This document shows positions 1 through 8,650 of a DNA stretch of 64,000 nucleotides, one piece after another. Under the pieces are notes generated by a model that saw only the letters and a list, made by a program, of their open reading frames with translations, did no database searches and had not been told where the DNA came from. Each line of letters opens with the position of its first letter. Position 1 is the first letter of the stretch. The stretch is from Flavobacterium sp. (GTDB lineage: Bacteria; Bacteroidota; Bacteroidia; Flavobacteriales; Flavobacteriaceae): the NCBI GenBank assembly GCA_023251135.1, contig JAHEZJ010000031.1:11240-75239 (forward strand). The letters run 5' to 3'. The position numbers were made by a program, and so were the translations under genes.

Positions 1-902
1 ATAGCATCTTCCACAAAAGAAAGTTCTTTATGATTTTTATAATATGTCCTAGCATGTCCATTCAGCTTTCTTAGTTTCTTGCCTTTCTTCGTAACGTATC
101 CTGAAGCAATTAATCTTTCAGCTTCCTTTTCAATTTGGTCTATAGTTGGAAGGCTAATATCCTGATAGAATCGGATTAGATTCTCGCAAATTGGATTCTT
201 TTTGGCTTCACCTAAAACTCTGTAATAATGCTTATTTAGAAGACTTATAGCCTCTTTTGTTTTCAAATCATAACTTACTATACCTTTGCCTAAATAAGGC
301 TGTGTCAGGCGATAATAATGATTCTTTTCACCTATTATGCTTATATGGTCACATTCCAGTATGGCTCCTTTTTTCAAAGGTTCTTCTAAGGCTGTTATTA
401 CTTTTTTATAGGTCAAAGGATTCAGACTTAAAAAGTCTCGTAGATATTCGGCTCGAAGTGATTTCCATCCACTAGGTTGGCTTCCATTTTTGATGTCAAA
501 ATAAGTGGAATTTAATTGAGTACAAAATAACAAACACAATTCGATTGCGACATCAATATCTTTATGGATTTCTTTTAATAGTTTTCTTGAGACATATTTT
601 CGGATTACATATTCCACTTTACTAGGTATCTTTATTCTATTATTATTGATTACGAATAGCGATAATTGAGCAGAAATATCAGTAGTGATATTGTCATCAT
701 TATAGGCTGTAACCCTTGGTATATCTAGTACTTCTTTATCTTTTAGGAAAGTATTATCTAAAACATCATTAATGAGTAGGTAAGTTGATTTATTAGATGA
801 ATGAAATTTCACTAGTAGTGACTCATAAGTAAAGTTATCATCTAATTTGTAGTTATTATCAAAATGATATAAGTCTGATAATGGGAATTGGTTTTGTTGC
901 AT
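1..902 (-). CDS. Unknown protein, C-terminus cut by window edge
   Basis: An open frame starts at an ATG at 902-900 and runs without a stop for 300 codons to the left edge of the window, so the gene is real in length but its C-terminus is missing. I do not recognise the family. Around residues 145-205 the helical pattern followed by a strand pair ending in YYRLTQPYLG looks like a winged-helix domain, and the last visible part is rich in Lys and Arg. This would suit a DNA-binding or replication protein of the element, but that is inference. It lies downstream of the methyltransferase gene on the same strand, 180 bases away with a small hairpin between. Confidence 0.6.
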   Translation of the reverse strand, partial: MQQNQFPLSDLYHFDNNYKLDDNFTYESLLVKFHSSNKSTYLLINDVLDNTFLKDKEVLDIPRVTAYNDDNITTDISAQLSLFVINNNRIKIPSKVEYVIRKYVSRKLLKEIHKDIDVAIELCLLFCTQLNSTYFDIKNGSQPSGWKSLRAEYLRDFLSLNPLTYKKVITALEEPLKKGAILECDHISIIGEKNHYYRLTQPYLGKGIVSYDLKTKEAISLLNKHYYRVLGEAKKNPICENLIRFYQDISLPTIDQIEKEAERLIASGYVTKKGKKLRKLNGHARTYYKNHKELSFVEDA

Positions 903-966
903 GGTTTCATAATTATTCTGCTTTTATGTTATTTTTGGATTCTGCTTCTTTTAACTGGGGCAGAAC

Positions 967-991
967 CCAGATAGGAGCTTACTCTATCTGG
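967..991. other. Hairpin between methyltransferase and next gene
   Basis: An 8-bp perfect inverted repeat, CCAGATAG at 967-974 and CTATCTGG at 984-991, with a 9-base loop. It lies in the 180-base gap between the two minus-strand genes. It has no strong T-run on either side, so an attenuator or processing site is as likely as a terminator. Confidence 0.4.
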
Positions 992-1082
992 ACCCAGTAA
1001 TTGCCTGTTAAAGCAATATTATCAACGATACTTCTTTCTATTGGAATAGTCAATAGGGAAATCATCTGAAACGTTATTTTTT

Positions 1083-2081
1083 TTAGATTTTTTTTAATGG
1101 TGTAACCAAATGAGCAATTACATCAACAGTCATTGCTAATCCAATGCTTTTTAATTTATTGGTCTTGGAAACTTTAGGAACATCTGAAACATAACCATCT
1201 GGAATCGTCATAAGCCTTTCCGATTCTAATACACTTGGCAAACGATAACATCCGTTTGGAAAATCATACTCTCCAAAACCTGAACGAGATTTTCCAATGT
1301 ATCCCGATTTGTGAAGTATAAATGGATATTCAACTAATTTTTTTTCGGTTGGTTGTTCGGCAAATACCTTGTCCTTATATATGAGGTTCCCAATATTCAT
1401 TTTATAGTATCTAAAAATCCCATTGGTTAGGGTACAATTGCTACCTAATAGTACATTGGCTTTTTCTTTATCTACATAACCATTGACAACAATATCTTGG
1501 TATTTGATTTTTTTAGGTTCTGGAACTCCAACATTAGGAATATTGGTCCAGTAAAGTCTTCTTCTATTGGCAGGTGCAATATCCGCTGAATTTATCTTCA
1601 CTAATTTCACATCAGGAAATATTTCTGAAAGCTCATCAGTAATTATATCTCTGTCCTTCGCAGTCATACTGGCAACATTCTCCATTAAAAAATATAACTT
1701 TTTGTGAATTGGTGCAAATGCATAAATATCATGTAGAATTCTTTTGGCTTCATAAAACAATTTTGATTCTGTTCCTTCAAGTCCTCTTCGGTCCACTGGA
1801 TTAATACTGCTAAGGTTAGTACAAGGACTTCCAAAAACCACTAGGTCAATTTCGTTTCTTAAGTCAATACCATCAATTTTGCAAACATCACCCAATTGGA
1901 TAAAGTTTGTATCACCAGAGTAATGATGGTTCTGTATTGCTAGAGCATGAGGGCATATTTCGCTACTGTAATATTTATTGATTTTTATTCCTGCTTTTTC
2001 AAGTGCAAGTTTCGCACAGCTTATTCCATCGAATAATGATAAGACATTAATTCCGTCTTGGTTGATTTGGGTTTGTTCCAT
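1083..2081 (-). CDS. DNA (cytosine-5) methyltransferase, DNMT3-like phage type
   Basis: Transfers a methyl group from S-adenosylmethionine to C5 of cytosine in DNA. Motif I is LSLFDGISCAKLALEKAG (residues 14-31). The catalytic Pro-Cys is in FGSPCTNLS (Cys87), the motif VI ENV is at 134-136, and an Arg triplet in ANRRR (171-175) stands where motif VIII lies. The short catalytic region and the SPCTNLS form resemble phage and DNMT3-like enzymes rather than classic restriction methylases. At 332 residues it is full length for this group. No restriction endonuclease is visible beside it, so it is probably an orphan methylase that protects the element or marks its DNA. It is divergent from the small gene at 2279. 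Confidence 0.88.
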   Translation of the reverse strand: MEQTQINQDGINVLSLFDGISCAKLALEKAGIKINKYYSSEICPHALAIQNHHYSGDTNFIQLGDVCKIDGIDLRNEIDLVVFGSPCTNLSSINPVDRRGLEGTESKLFYEAKRILHDIYAFAPIHKKLYFLMENVASMTAKDRDIITDELSEIFPDVKLVKINSADIAPANRRRLYWTNIPNVGVPEPKKIKYQDIVVNGYVDKEKANVLLGSNCTLTNGIFRYYKMNIGNLIYKDKVFAEQPTEKKLVEYPFILHKSGYIGKSRSGFGEYDFPNGCYRLPSVLESERLMTIPDGYVSDVPKVSKTNKLKSIGLAMTVDVIAHLVTPLKKI

Positions 2082-2134
2082 AATATTTATCTGTTTTTAG
2101 ATAAATATTTCCCCATGTCAAAAAAGACAGATTT

Positions 2135-2188
2135 TGTAGTGGGTAAATAGCAATTATTTTAAATAAGTCCCTATTTACGGGCGCTACA
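2135..2188. promoter_or_regulatory. Long imperfect inverted repeat in divergent promoter region
   Basis: The arms TGTAG (2135-2139) plus GTAAATAG (2143-2150) pair with CTATTTAC (2171-2178) plus CTACA (2184-2188). The structure lies between the divergent methyltransferase (start 2081) and the small gene at 2279. It could be an operator or an RNA structure. Nothing here shows which. Confidence 0.4.
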
Positions 2189-2242
2189 GCGTGAAAAAAA
2201 ATAAAATATTTTCAACATACCCTGGCGCAGGAAGAAAATTCC

Positions 2243-2263
2243 TTGTACACTCGCAGTGTACAA
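2243..2263. promoter_or_regulatory. GTACACT dyad, probable protein-binding site
   Basis: A 9-bp perfect inverted repeat, TTGTACACT and AGTGTACAA, around CGC. The 11-base word GTACACTCGCA inside it (2245-2255) recurs exactly at 7298-7308, just before the integrase gene. The core GTACACT recurs twice at 8654 and 8667. The site lies 15 bases before the ATG at 2279, where a bound protein would block expression. Confidence 0.55.
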
Positions 2264-2278
2264 CAAACAATTAGAAAC

Positions 2279-2590
2279 ATGAGCGCAGAAACAAATACAA
2301 TGGAAATAGCCAAAACAATATTAGGACAAATTCAATATGCGGACCGTTCTGCATTAATGGCGTGGGGAGCACAAAATTTCGCAGCAATAAGTGAATCAAA
2401 AGAATTTCAAGGAGGAATAGCTTTTCAGGTAAATGGACTAACTCATCAAGGTTGGGTTAAAGTTTGCCTTCGTTGGGTAGATGATTACACAATCATCTTT
2501 ATAAATAAAAAGAGAGAAGTTGTGAAAACGGTCGAAGGGGCTTATTGTGATATGCTGATTCCCGTGATAGATTGGATTGAAGGAAAATAA
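2279..2590 (+). CDS. Small conserved-looking protein of the integrated element, unknown function
   Basis: A protein of 103 residues counted from the ATG at 2279. An upstream TTG in the same frame lies inside the 2243 dyad and is an unlikely start. The sequence is a compact alpha/beta type: a helical start (MEIAKTILGQIQYADRSALMA), then strands around GGIAFQVNGLTHQGWVKVCL and an acidic, hydrophobic end. I recall similar small proteins in Bacteroidota mobile elements but know no function for them. No signal peptide or membrane segment is present. Confidence 0.6.
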   Translation: MSAETNTMEIAKTILGQIQYADRSALMAWGAQNFAAISESKEFQGGIAFQVNGLTHQGWVKVCLRWVDDYTIIFINKKREVVKTVEGAYCDMLIPVIDWIEGK

Positions 2591-2744
2591 GCAAAAACCT
2601 TTTTTTGGCTTTGTCGTTTTAGTATTAGACCATAAGGCTAAAATGAAACAACTTCAAATCTCAAAACTCAACAAAATCAATACAAATGTTTTAAAATATT
2701 TCGGAGTCTAATTTTAAAACAAAAAACACTAAAAAATCAAAACT

Positions 2745-3371
2745 ATGTACTACTTCTACTCAAGAATTTCAACAGCTCAACAAAATTCAAGTCGCCAACT
2801 AGAAAACTTCAAATCACATGTTGGTTACGATGTTAAAAAAGTATTCATTGAAAAAATTCAGGGTAACGTTCCATTCTTCGAAAGACCAGAAGCAAATAGA
2901 ATGTTTGATGAAATAACAGACAACAAAGCAAGATGTACCGTTGTAGTAGATTCTGTGGACCGTTTGGGAAGGAATCTGCTTGATATTCTTCACACAATCG
3001 AAACATTCACAAAAAATAAAATTAACCTAAAATCCTTAAAAGAAGGCTTCACAACCTTATTGGATAATGGTCAAGAAAACCCAATGGCAAAACTTGTAAT
3101 TAGTGTAATGGCTAGTATTGGAGAAATGGAGCGCAACAGAATCAAGACCAGAACTGCTGAAGGAATTGCAATTGGCAAAGCTCTAGGCAAATTTAAAGGC
3201 AGAAAAATTGGGGCAATACAATCGGATGAAAAATTATTGCAACGTCATCAGGCAATTCAAAAGAAATTAATTAAAGGATTAACTATTCGTGATATATCTG
3301 AAATGACGGGTGCATCTTCGGCAACTATTATTAAAGTAAAAAAGGTTATGCAAAATAGAAATATGATTTAG
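2745..3371 (+). CDS. Serine recombinase, resolvase/invertase family
   Basis: Site-specific DNA recombinase of the small serine family. The catalytic serine is Ser9 in YSRISTAQQ, preceded by the conserved Arg7. The second arginine cluster is DRLGRN (about residues 72-77), and the SIGEMERNRIKTRTAEGI segment forms the long E helix. A C-terminal helix-turn-helix (GLTIRDISEMTGASSATIIKVKK) would bind the crossover site. At 208 residues it has the usual size of a plasmid or transposon resolvase or invertase. It may resolve multimers of the element or flip a segment. No inverted pair of crossover sites was seen nearby. Confidence 0.9.
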   Translation: MYYFYSRISTAQQNSSRQLENFKSHVGYDVKKVFIEKIQGNVPFFERPEANRMFDEITDNKARCTVVVDSVDRLGRNLLDILHTIETFTKNKINLKSLKEGFTTLLDNGQENPMAKLVISVMASIGEMERNRIKTRTAEGIAIGKALGKFKGRKIGAIQSDEKLLQRHQAIQKKLIKGLTIRDISEMTGASSATIIKVKKVMQNRNMI

Positions 3372-3589
3372 AATCTACATCATCAACTCATTATTACTAT
3401 TAAGGGGAGGGTTGCCTAACGATAAAAAAGGATATATTCTCATCACAAATTAGGTGACAATTTATTTCAGGATAAGCGATAAGACTATATAAACATGATG
3501 AAGTTTACAAAAAGTAGTCAGAATCGCCTATAAAAAAATTAGTTTAACATTTTTGCTTTTACTAAATTTAGCCTTAAAATATATAGAAA

Positions 3590-4582
3590 ATGAATCATGA
3601 TAAGTATTTTTCAGAGAATGAATTAAAGCAGATATCAAATGTAATAGGAAAACATTATATAGAAGAAATAGAGTCTGAAGAAGAAATAGAGTTATCTGAA
3701 GATGAAATAAAAATTAAAGAATTAGACCGTGTATTTTGTGACCTTTCCGAAACTGTAATATCATCAATGGCTTTTATTGATAAAATAATGGCGGTCATTA
3801 CAAATGAACTAAAATTATATGATGTGCTTTCAGATGATAAACAATTTAAGCAAGCCATGGCGAAGCAAGTAAAATATGTTCTTTCTTGTTCTAAGTTAAA
3901 AGCGGAGTTAAATGAATCAATTAAACTTATTTTTAGATTTAGCAAAGCACACAATTATTATTGGAAAGATTGTTCTTGTGAAGTTTACATATATCATTAT
4001 AATATAATTAAGAATGAATTCTTAAAAAGTAATTCATTCGCTAACGAAATTGACTTTATTAAATATGAATATGAACGGTTGTTATCTGAAAATGATTCTG
4101 ATTCAAACATAACTGATTCTCAATTCTTGAGTAAAGATTATTTTTTGTACATGAATTACAGAAAATATTTTTCAGACGAAAACAAACAATTTTTTGAATT
4201 AGAAAAATCAAAAAAACTTTCATTTCTTAAAAATGAATTAGGACATCTTGGTTTTGGTTTAGAGCCCTATACATTAGGCTCTTCAATAAAAATTAAAATC
4301 ATTGAATTGGAGTCTGCAAAGCTCGAAAAACTTACCCTTAGTAATCTGCCAAATTTTAACGTAAGACAGCGATACGAATTATACAAGAAATTTGGATTTA
4401 ATGCTACTATCGAAAAAACTGACGCTCCCCAAATGTCAAAATATAAGATGACAGCTTTAATTATGGGCATTAGTCCAGACAATGCAAAACAATTACATAA
4501 TGAAACTTATAGAGAAATTAGTGGAAAGGATTTTGACGAAGTAAATAATTACCTTGATAAACAGTCAGTTATATTAAAATAA
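3590..4582 (+). CDS. Unknown 330-residue protein, AT-rich element cargo
   Basis: No family recognised. The protein is soluble and mostly helical, with an acidic stretch at residues 26-47 and a mixed Lys/Glu composition throughout. The C-terminal 70 residues (from about NLPNFNVRQRYELYKKFGF onwards) look like a separate helical domain. It stands alone with its own terminator at 4623-4664 and a 218-base gap upstream. Its codon use is more AT-rich than the chromosome to the right. A lone, AT-rich gene in the cargo of an integrative element suits a defence or accessory function, which is only inference. Confidence 0.65.
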   Translation: MNHDKYFSENELKQISNVIGKHYIEEIESEEEIELSEDEIKIKELDRVFCDLSETVISSMAFIDKIMAVITNELKLYDVLSDDKQFKQAMAKQVKYVLSCSKLKAELNESIKLIFRFSKAHNYYWKDCSCEVYIYHYNIIKNEFLKSNSFANEIDFIKYEYERLLSENDSDSNITDSQFLSKDYFLYMNYRKYFSDENKQFFELEKSKKLSFLKNELGHLGFGLEPYTLGSSIKIKIIELESAKLEKLTLSNLPNFNVRQRYELYKKFGFNATIEKTDAPQMSKYKMTALIMGISPDNAKQLHNETYREISGKDFDEVNNYLDKQSVILK

Positions 4583-4622
4583 ATAAAATTGGGTCAACCC
4601 CAAAAGTGACCCAGTCTACATT

Positions 4623-4664
4623 TGTACCATAGAAATTAAAAAATAATTTTATGGTACATTTTTT
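4623..4664 (+). terminator. Intrinsic terminator
   Basis: TGTACCATA (4623-4631) pairs with TATGGTACA (4650-4658), followed by a run of six T. It ends the 3590-4582 transcript. Confidence 0.65.
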
Positions 4665-4841
4665 ATTTATGAGTGTTATTGTCTCAATAATACTAGAAAA
4701 AGGAAAAGCAGAATTAGACTAAAATTCTTGCTCTAAGTCTTTCAACATTCGAAAGCAAAAAATCAAACAATTTATTAAATCAAAAACATCTATTGCAATA
4801 TGGACAGAATGTCTATTGCCTTAACTTAAAATTTTAAAACT

Positions 4842-5321
4842 ATGAAAAATTCAATGACAACAACAGCAAACAATTCGATTACAAGTAAATATGTAGTAAG
4901 TGTACACATCCATCAAGTAGATAAAAAAGGGAAACGTAATTATGAAAATTTAGAGTATGTTTTTGACGAAGGGGAATTATTACAAAAAAGAAGAAGTGCA
5001 GTTGAAAAAGCGCAAGAAATTATGTATTCTTTTGATAATGACGAAAGTTTTTCTTCTCCTTCAGAAGCTCATGCAAAAAAGTTTAGAAATTTTAAAGGTT
5101 ATTCTATTGATATCTTTCTGGTTATTGAGCATGAAGGAGAGCAATATGATTATCATATTTATGGAGATGAAGAAATTCTATACGAAGCCTTAGAGGCTGA
5201 AGCAAAAATTTTTAAAAAAGAGTTTGAAATTACCAAATTCATTAAAACTGAAAATTACGAAGATGAAGTGGTTGAAGTAATTGAGGAAAATCTTGGATTT
5301 TTTTTAACCTATACCATTTAA
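4842..5321 (+). CDS. Unknown 159-residue acidic protein
   Basis: A soluble protein with alternating strands near the start (KYVVSVHIHQVDKKGKRNYE) and an acidic, helical end (many Glu, residues 110-150). No motif that I recognise. A second ATG at codon 5 is an equally possible start. Single gene with 260 bases before and 206 bases after it. It belongs to the integrated element by position. Confidence 0.55.
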   Translation: MKNSMTTTANNSITSKYVVSVHIHQVDKKGKRNYENLEYVFDEGELLQKRRSAVEKAQEIMYSFDNDESFSSPSEAHAKKFRNFKGYSIDIFLVIEHEGEQYDYHIYGDEEILYEALEAEAKIFKKEFEITKFIKTENYEDEVVEVIEENLGFFLTYTI

Positions 5322-5527
5322 GAGTGTTTGAAATCTACAAAAAGCACTAAATCCCTTTACCTTCATCTAGTTACAAATACTAGTCGTTAAGGAGATTATA
5401 TTTCTTTTCATTTCTGAAAGGAGGTTCCAAAACAACTTTATCAACAAATAAGAAATACCCAACAATTGGGTACAGGACTTCCTATGTCTTAATGAAACTA
5501 ATCGTAAACAATTAAAATAATAAATCT

Positions 5528-6352
5528 ATGGCTGAAAACAGCAAAATTGAATGGACACATCACACAGCAAACCTATGGTGGGGATGCACCAAAGTACATC
5601 CTGGTTGTGATAACTGTTACGCATTAACCTTCGCTAAAAGAGTTGGTAATGATATCTGGGGTAATGACAAACCTAGAAGAATGATTAAAGACGTATGGTC
5701 AAAAATTGGAAAGTTCCAAAAAGAGGCAGAAAAACAGAATGAGGTCCATAGAGTCTTTGTTGGTTCAATGATGGATATTTTCGAAAAACCAATGCCGTTA
5801 GTGGACCATAAAGGAAATCCGTATTCAGAAGAAGAAAATGAAATCTGGAATACAGGTCAATTGAGAGATAAATTCTTCAACGAAATTGTTCCAAATTCAC
5901 CTAATCTGATGTTCTTACTATTAACCAAAAGACCTTCGAATATCAATAAGTACATTCCTGAGAGTTGGAAACAGAATCCTCCAAAAAATGTAATGTTTGG
6001 AACTTCACCTGTAAGTCAAGAAACGGCAAACAAATTAATAGTTCAACTATCAAAGGTTAATGGTCAAAGATTTCTTTCGATTGAACCACAATTGGAGAAA
6101 ATTGATTTAATGACTAAGGCAAACGATGGAATTGATAGAGTCCTATTGGACATGGTTGATTGGGTAATAAATGGAGGTGAAAGTGGACCTAGGAAGAGAG
6201 CTTTTGATACCGATTGGGGCAGATTACTTAGAGATGATTGCAAAAAGAAAGGCGTTCCGTTTTTCTTCAAACAGATAGACAAAAAATTGGAAATACCTCA
6301 AGATTTATTGATAAGAGAATTTCCTGTAAACAGAATAGAAACTAAAAAATAA
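5528..6352 (+). CDS. DUF5131 / phage Gp37-Gp68 family protein
   Basis: The N-terminus IEWTHHTANLWWGC is the hallmark of the phage Gp37/Gp68 (DUF5131) family. It carries a three-cysteine motif, Cys20-x6-Cys27-x2-Cys30 (GCTKVHPGCDNCYA), reminiscent of a radical SAM iron-sulfur loop. Later blocks FVGSMMDIF, LLTKRP, NVMFGTSPVSQ, LSIEPQLE and VINGGESGP fit a TIM-barrel-like fold. At 274 residues it is full length. The substrate of this family is not known to me. In other genomes members occur with a partner protein called TcmP, but the next gene here (8 bases away) does not look like TcmP. It heads a likely three-gene operon (5528-7296). Confidence 0.85.
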   Translation: MAENSKIEWTHHTANLWWGCTKVHPGCDNCYALTFAKRVGNDIWGNDKPRRMIKDVWSKIGKFQKEAEKQNEVHRVFVGSMMDIFEKPMPLVDHKGNPYSEEENEIWNTGQLRDKFFNEIVPNSPNLMFLLLTKRPSNINKYIPESWKQNPPKNVMFGTSPVSQETANKLIVQLSKVNGQRFLSIEPQLEKIDLMTKANDGIDRVLLDMVDWVINGGESGPRKRAFDTDWGRLLRDDCKKKGVPFFFKQIDKKLEIPQDLLIREFPVNRIETKK

Positions 6353-6360
6353 ATAAAATT

Positions 6361-6939
6361 ATGAGAAAATTAGAAGTATTAGAAAAGAATGAATTTAATA
6401 TGATATGTGATTCACTTAATGGAATCACTTTAGATTTGAAACCAATAAATTGGAGAATTGAAATAACGGAGGATTTGATTGATGCTGGAAATGTTTTAAA
6501 ATCAAAATGGAACGTTGATATCGATGATTTGGAGTATAAATTAGATAATTTATCTAATCTGGAATTCTTAGAATTATTAGATGATGTAGATACGTTTTGG
6601 CAGAATGATGAAAGTCATTATGAACTATTAAATTCAATTTCACCAAAATCAAAAATTTTAGAAATAGCTAGTGAAACTGGAAAACATGAGCCAATAATTT
6701 GGGATTCCCATAGTGGGCCTCTACATGATTTTTATATGGTCGCACTTGGACTTAATTTGGAACATATAATTTATGTTCAAGATGCTAAAGGAAATGATAA
6801 AAGCATTTGGGCTACATCAGGAACCGATTTGCTAGACTGTATGTATACAATTTCTGAAAGCTCTTGTTTTGGGAGGTTAGAGACTTTACAAAATTCTTTA
6901 AAAAGAGGAGCTTGGTTTTATTTCAATGAAGAAATTTAA
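6361..6939 (+). CDS. Unknown 192-residue acidic protein
   Basis: Starts 8 bases after the DUF5131 gene and is followed 9 bases later by another gene, so it is clearly in an operon. The protein is acidic and soluble, with no motif I can name. Segments such as ELLDDVDTFWQNDESHYELL and LDCMYTISESSCFGRLE suggest a mixed alpha/beta protein. The tight linkage suggests that it works with the DUF5131 protein. The composition would also suit an immunity or anti-type protein. No function assigned. Confidence 0.6.
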   Translation: MRKLEVLEKNEFNMICDSLNGITLDLKPINWRIEITEDLIDAGNVLKSKWNVDIDDLEYKLDNLSNLEFLELLDDVDTFWQNDESHYELLNSISPKSKILEIASETGKHEPIIWDSHSGPLHDFYMVALGLNLEHIIYVQDAKGNDKSIWATSGTDLLDCMYTISESSCFGRLETLQNSLKRGAWFYFNEEI

Positions 6940-6948
6940 AATAGGTCA

Positions 6949-7296
6949 ATGATGTTTTATGTAGACAGAATGTATTTGGATAAAATGTCCAAATTAATAA
7001 ATAAGAAAGACATAAGAACTGCCAAAAAATGGTGCAAAAAAAATCATTTGAAATTGTATAAGGATTCATCAGGTGAATTTGCGTATCAAAACGATTTTGA
7101 TTTAGCATTTGATATGCCGTTGATAAATGAATTAAAATTTAAGCATGGTAATAATTGGGAGGATTATTACCATGCTTACAATAAAAATGAATTGCATAAA
7201 ATATTGGATTCTACCAATTCAAAGAAAGTTGAGCAAACGGGATATATACCAAAAGGCAAATTATCCTCAAAATTATTTGGCGAGTCACCTAAATAA
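6949..7296 (+). CDS. Small basic protein before the integrase, excisionase-like candidate
   Basis: A protein of 115 residues with two adjacent start codons, 6949 and 6952. The middle (DIRTAKKWCKKNHLKLYKDS, then FAYQNDFDLAFDMPL) has the layout of a MerR-like winged helix: a recognition helix rich in Lys and Trp, a turn, then a short wing. Small proteins of this type next to tyrosine integrases often act as recombination directionality factors. It ends 32 bases before the integrase start, with a GTACACT site in the gap. Its DNA-binding role and its link to excision are inferred from shape and position only. Confidence 0.5.
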   Translation: MMFYVDRMYLDKMSKLINKKDIRTAKKWCKKNHLKLYKDSSGEFAYQNDFDLAFDMPLINELKFKHGNNWEDYYHAYNKNELHKILDSTNSKKVEQTGYIPKGKLSSKLFGESPK

Positions 7297-7308
7297 AGTA
7301 CACTCGCA
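7295..7308. promoter_or_regulatory. GTACACT site upstream of the integrase
   Basis: AAAGTACACTCGCA lies 21 bases before the integrase ATG. Its first ten bases, AAAGTACACT, match the tandem repeats at 8651 and 8664. Its last eleven, GTACACTCGCA, match the dyad at 2245. A protein bound here would be placed to control the integrase. Confidence 0.5.
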
Positions 7309-7328
7309 TTAAATCTAAATTATAATTT

Positions 7329-8624
7329 ATGAAAATATTGAAATATAAGAAATTTACTGGTTTACACATCGTCTGCAAGAAATGCAACAAACTAATTGAG
7401 GTTTCGCAGGAAGTATATAAAGGCTGTAGTCACCCGATTGACAAACAGAAGTACAAAGCAATACTGAAACAAAATGGAGGTCGCAAAACGAGAGATTTGA
7501 AAGCATTGGAGTATGATGCTGCGATTAAGGAACTACTAGAATTTAAACACGAACTGTCCAATCCAATCCAGTTTGTTTCTAAGCCTCCAAAAGCTGATTT
7601 AAAACCTGAATCCTTAAAAGATTGTATTATGATGTTTAGCGATTGGTTGGAAAATGTGGATGTCCCATTTTTCGAGCAAAAAGTTAGGACTAAAGAATAT
7701 ATTCGTGATACCGTTGGATATGTATGTAAGTTGAAAGCATATTTAGAAAAAAATGGTTACAAAACTGATAAAGCAACAATTTATCAAATAGATAAGAGCA
7801 TAGTAAACAAATACTTTGAGGAGTTATATAAAAAAAGCAAAAGCATTGCTACTTACAATCACAATATAAGAGCTTTAAAGGGGTTCTATAAGTTTTTAAT
7901 CGTCACAAAAGGTTATGAGTTGATTAATCCATTGCAATATGCGAAGTTGAAGAATGAAGCTCCCAATCCAATAAATGTTGTGGATAATGATTTTTACAAA
8001 ATAATTAATTGTTTGACCGAAGAAAACGCTATTCAAATTTATAAAAATGGAGTTAAAAAGAATCGATACAGACCCTACATAAAGGAAGCTTTTGAGTTGA
8101 TTGCTTACTCGGGAATGAGGATAACAGAAGCAATTTCAATCAAATATTCTGACATTGTGTTAAACGAAAGTGGAGAAATTGACTTTGTAATGGGAATTGA
8201 TAATAAATATGAAAAGGCTCATAATTTTGACAAATCCAAACCTCAAAAAATAGTTCCAATTCCTTACTCTCCAGAATTAGAGGATTTATTAAACAGACTT
8301 GATTATAAAAATCATCTAGGTGAAGATAGATATTTGATTGGTCCTGATGAAAATATCAGCAGGGAATCAATGGCAAAACAGTTGTCTCATTCATTTGGCT
8401 TTTATCGAAATAAAGCTGGCATTACAAGTCCTATAGGACTAAAACATTTAAGAAAATCATTTTTGACAAAGATAGAAACCCAAACAGGATTAGTTGAATC
8501 ATTAGGCTATCAGAAAACAAAAAGCGTAATTCAAAACCATTATCTGGTTAAATCAGAAATTGCACGAGCGGTTAAGGGGAAAGGGTTTAGATTATTTAAA
8601 GCAGATGACCTCAACAAAATATAA
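7329..8624 (+). CDS. Tyrosine site-specific integrase with N-terminal zinc-binding motif
   Basis: Phage-integrase family recombinase of 431 residues, the likely integrase of the element. Residues 16-35 hold Cys16-x2-Cys19-x13-Cys33-x-His35, a probable zinc-binding knuckle not usual in the family. A SAM-like core-binding domain spans about residues 95-205 and the catalytic domain 225-415. Visible catalytic residues are Arg264 (YSGMRITEA), Arg375 in KHLRKSF and the nucleophile Tyr405 (QNHYLVK). The HxxR motif reads Lys372-x-x-Arg375, and the usual LGH reads LGY (Tyr394). It is the last gene before the tRNA 3' end, which is the expected attachment site. Confidence 0.92.
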   Translation: MKILKYKKFTGLHIVCKKCNKLIEVSQEVYKGCSHPIDKQKYKAILKQNGGRKTRDLKALEYDAAIKELLEFKHELSNPIQFVSKPPKADLKPESLKDCIMMFSDWLENVDVPFFEQKVRTKEYIRDTVGYVCKLKAYLEKNGYKTDKATIYQIDKSIVNKYFEELYKKSKSIATYNHNIRALKGFYKFLIVTKGYELINPLQYAKLKNEAPNPINVVDNDFYKIINCLTEENAIQIYKNGVKKNRYRPYIKEAFELIAYSGMRITEAISIKYSDIVLNESGEIDFVMGIDNKYEKAHNFDKSKPQKIVPIPYSPELEDLLNRLDYKNHLGEDRYLIGPDENISRESMAKQLSHSFGFYRNKAGITSPIGLKHLRKSFLTKIETQTGLVESLGYQKTKSVIQNHYLVKSEIARAVKGKGFRLFKADDLNKI

Positions 8625-8650
8625 TTAGCGATTAAGCTAGAGTGATTATG

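Noticed and set aside
2643..2711. 22-codon open frame before the resolvase gene
   Set aside because: Too short, Asn/Lys-rich as expected by chance in this AT-rich DNA, no motif and no clear ribosome-binding site.
4899..4906. AGTGTACA inside the 4842-5321 gene, similar to the element sites
   Set aside because: Lies within coding sequence without a second arm or repeat. Probably chance.
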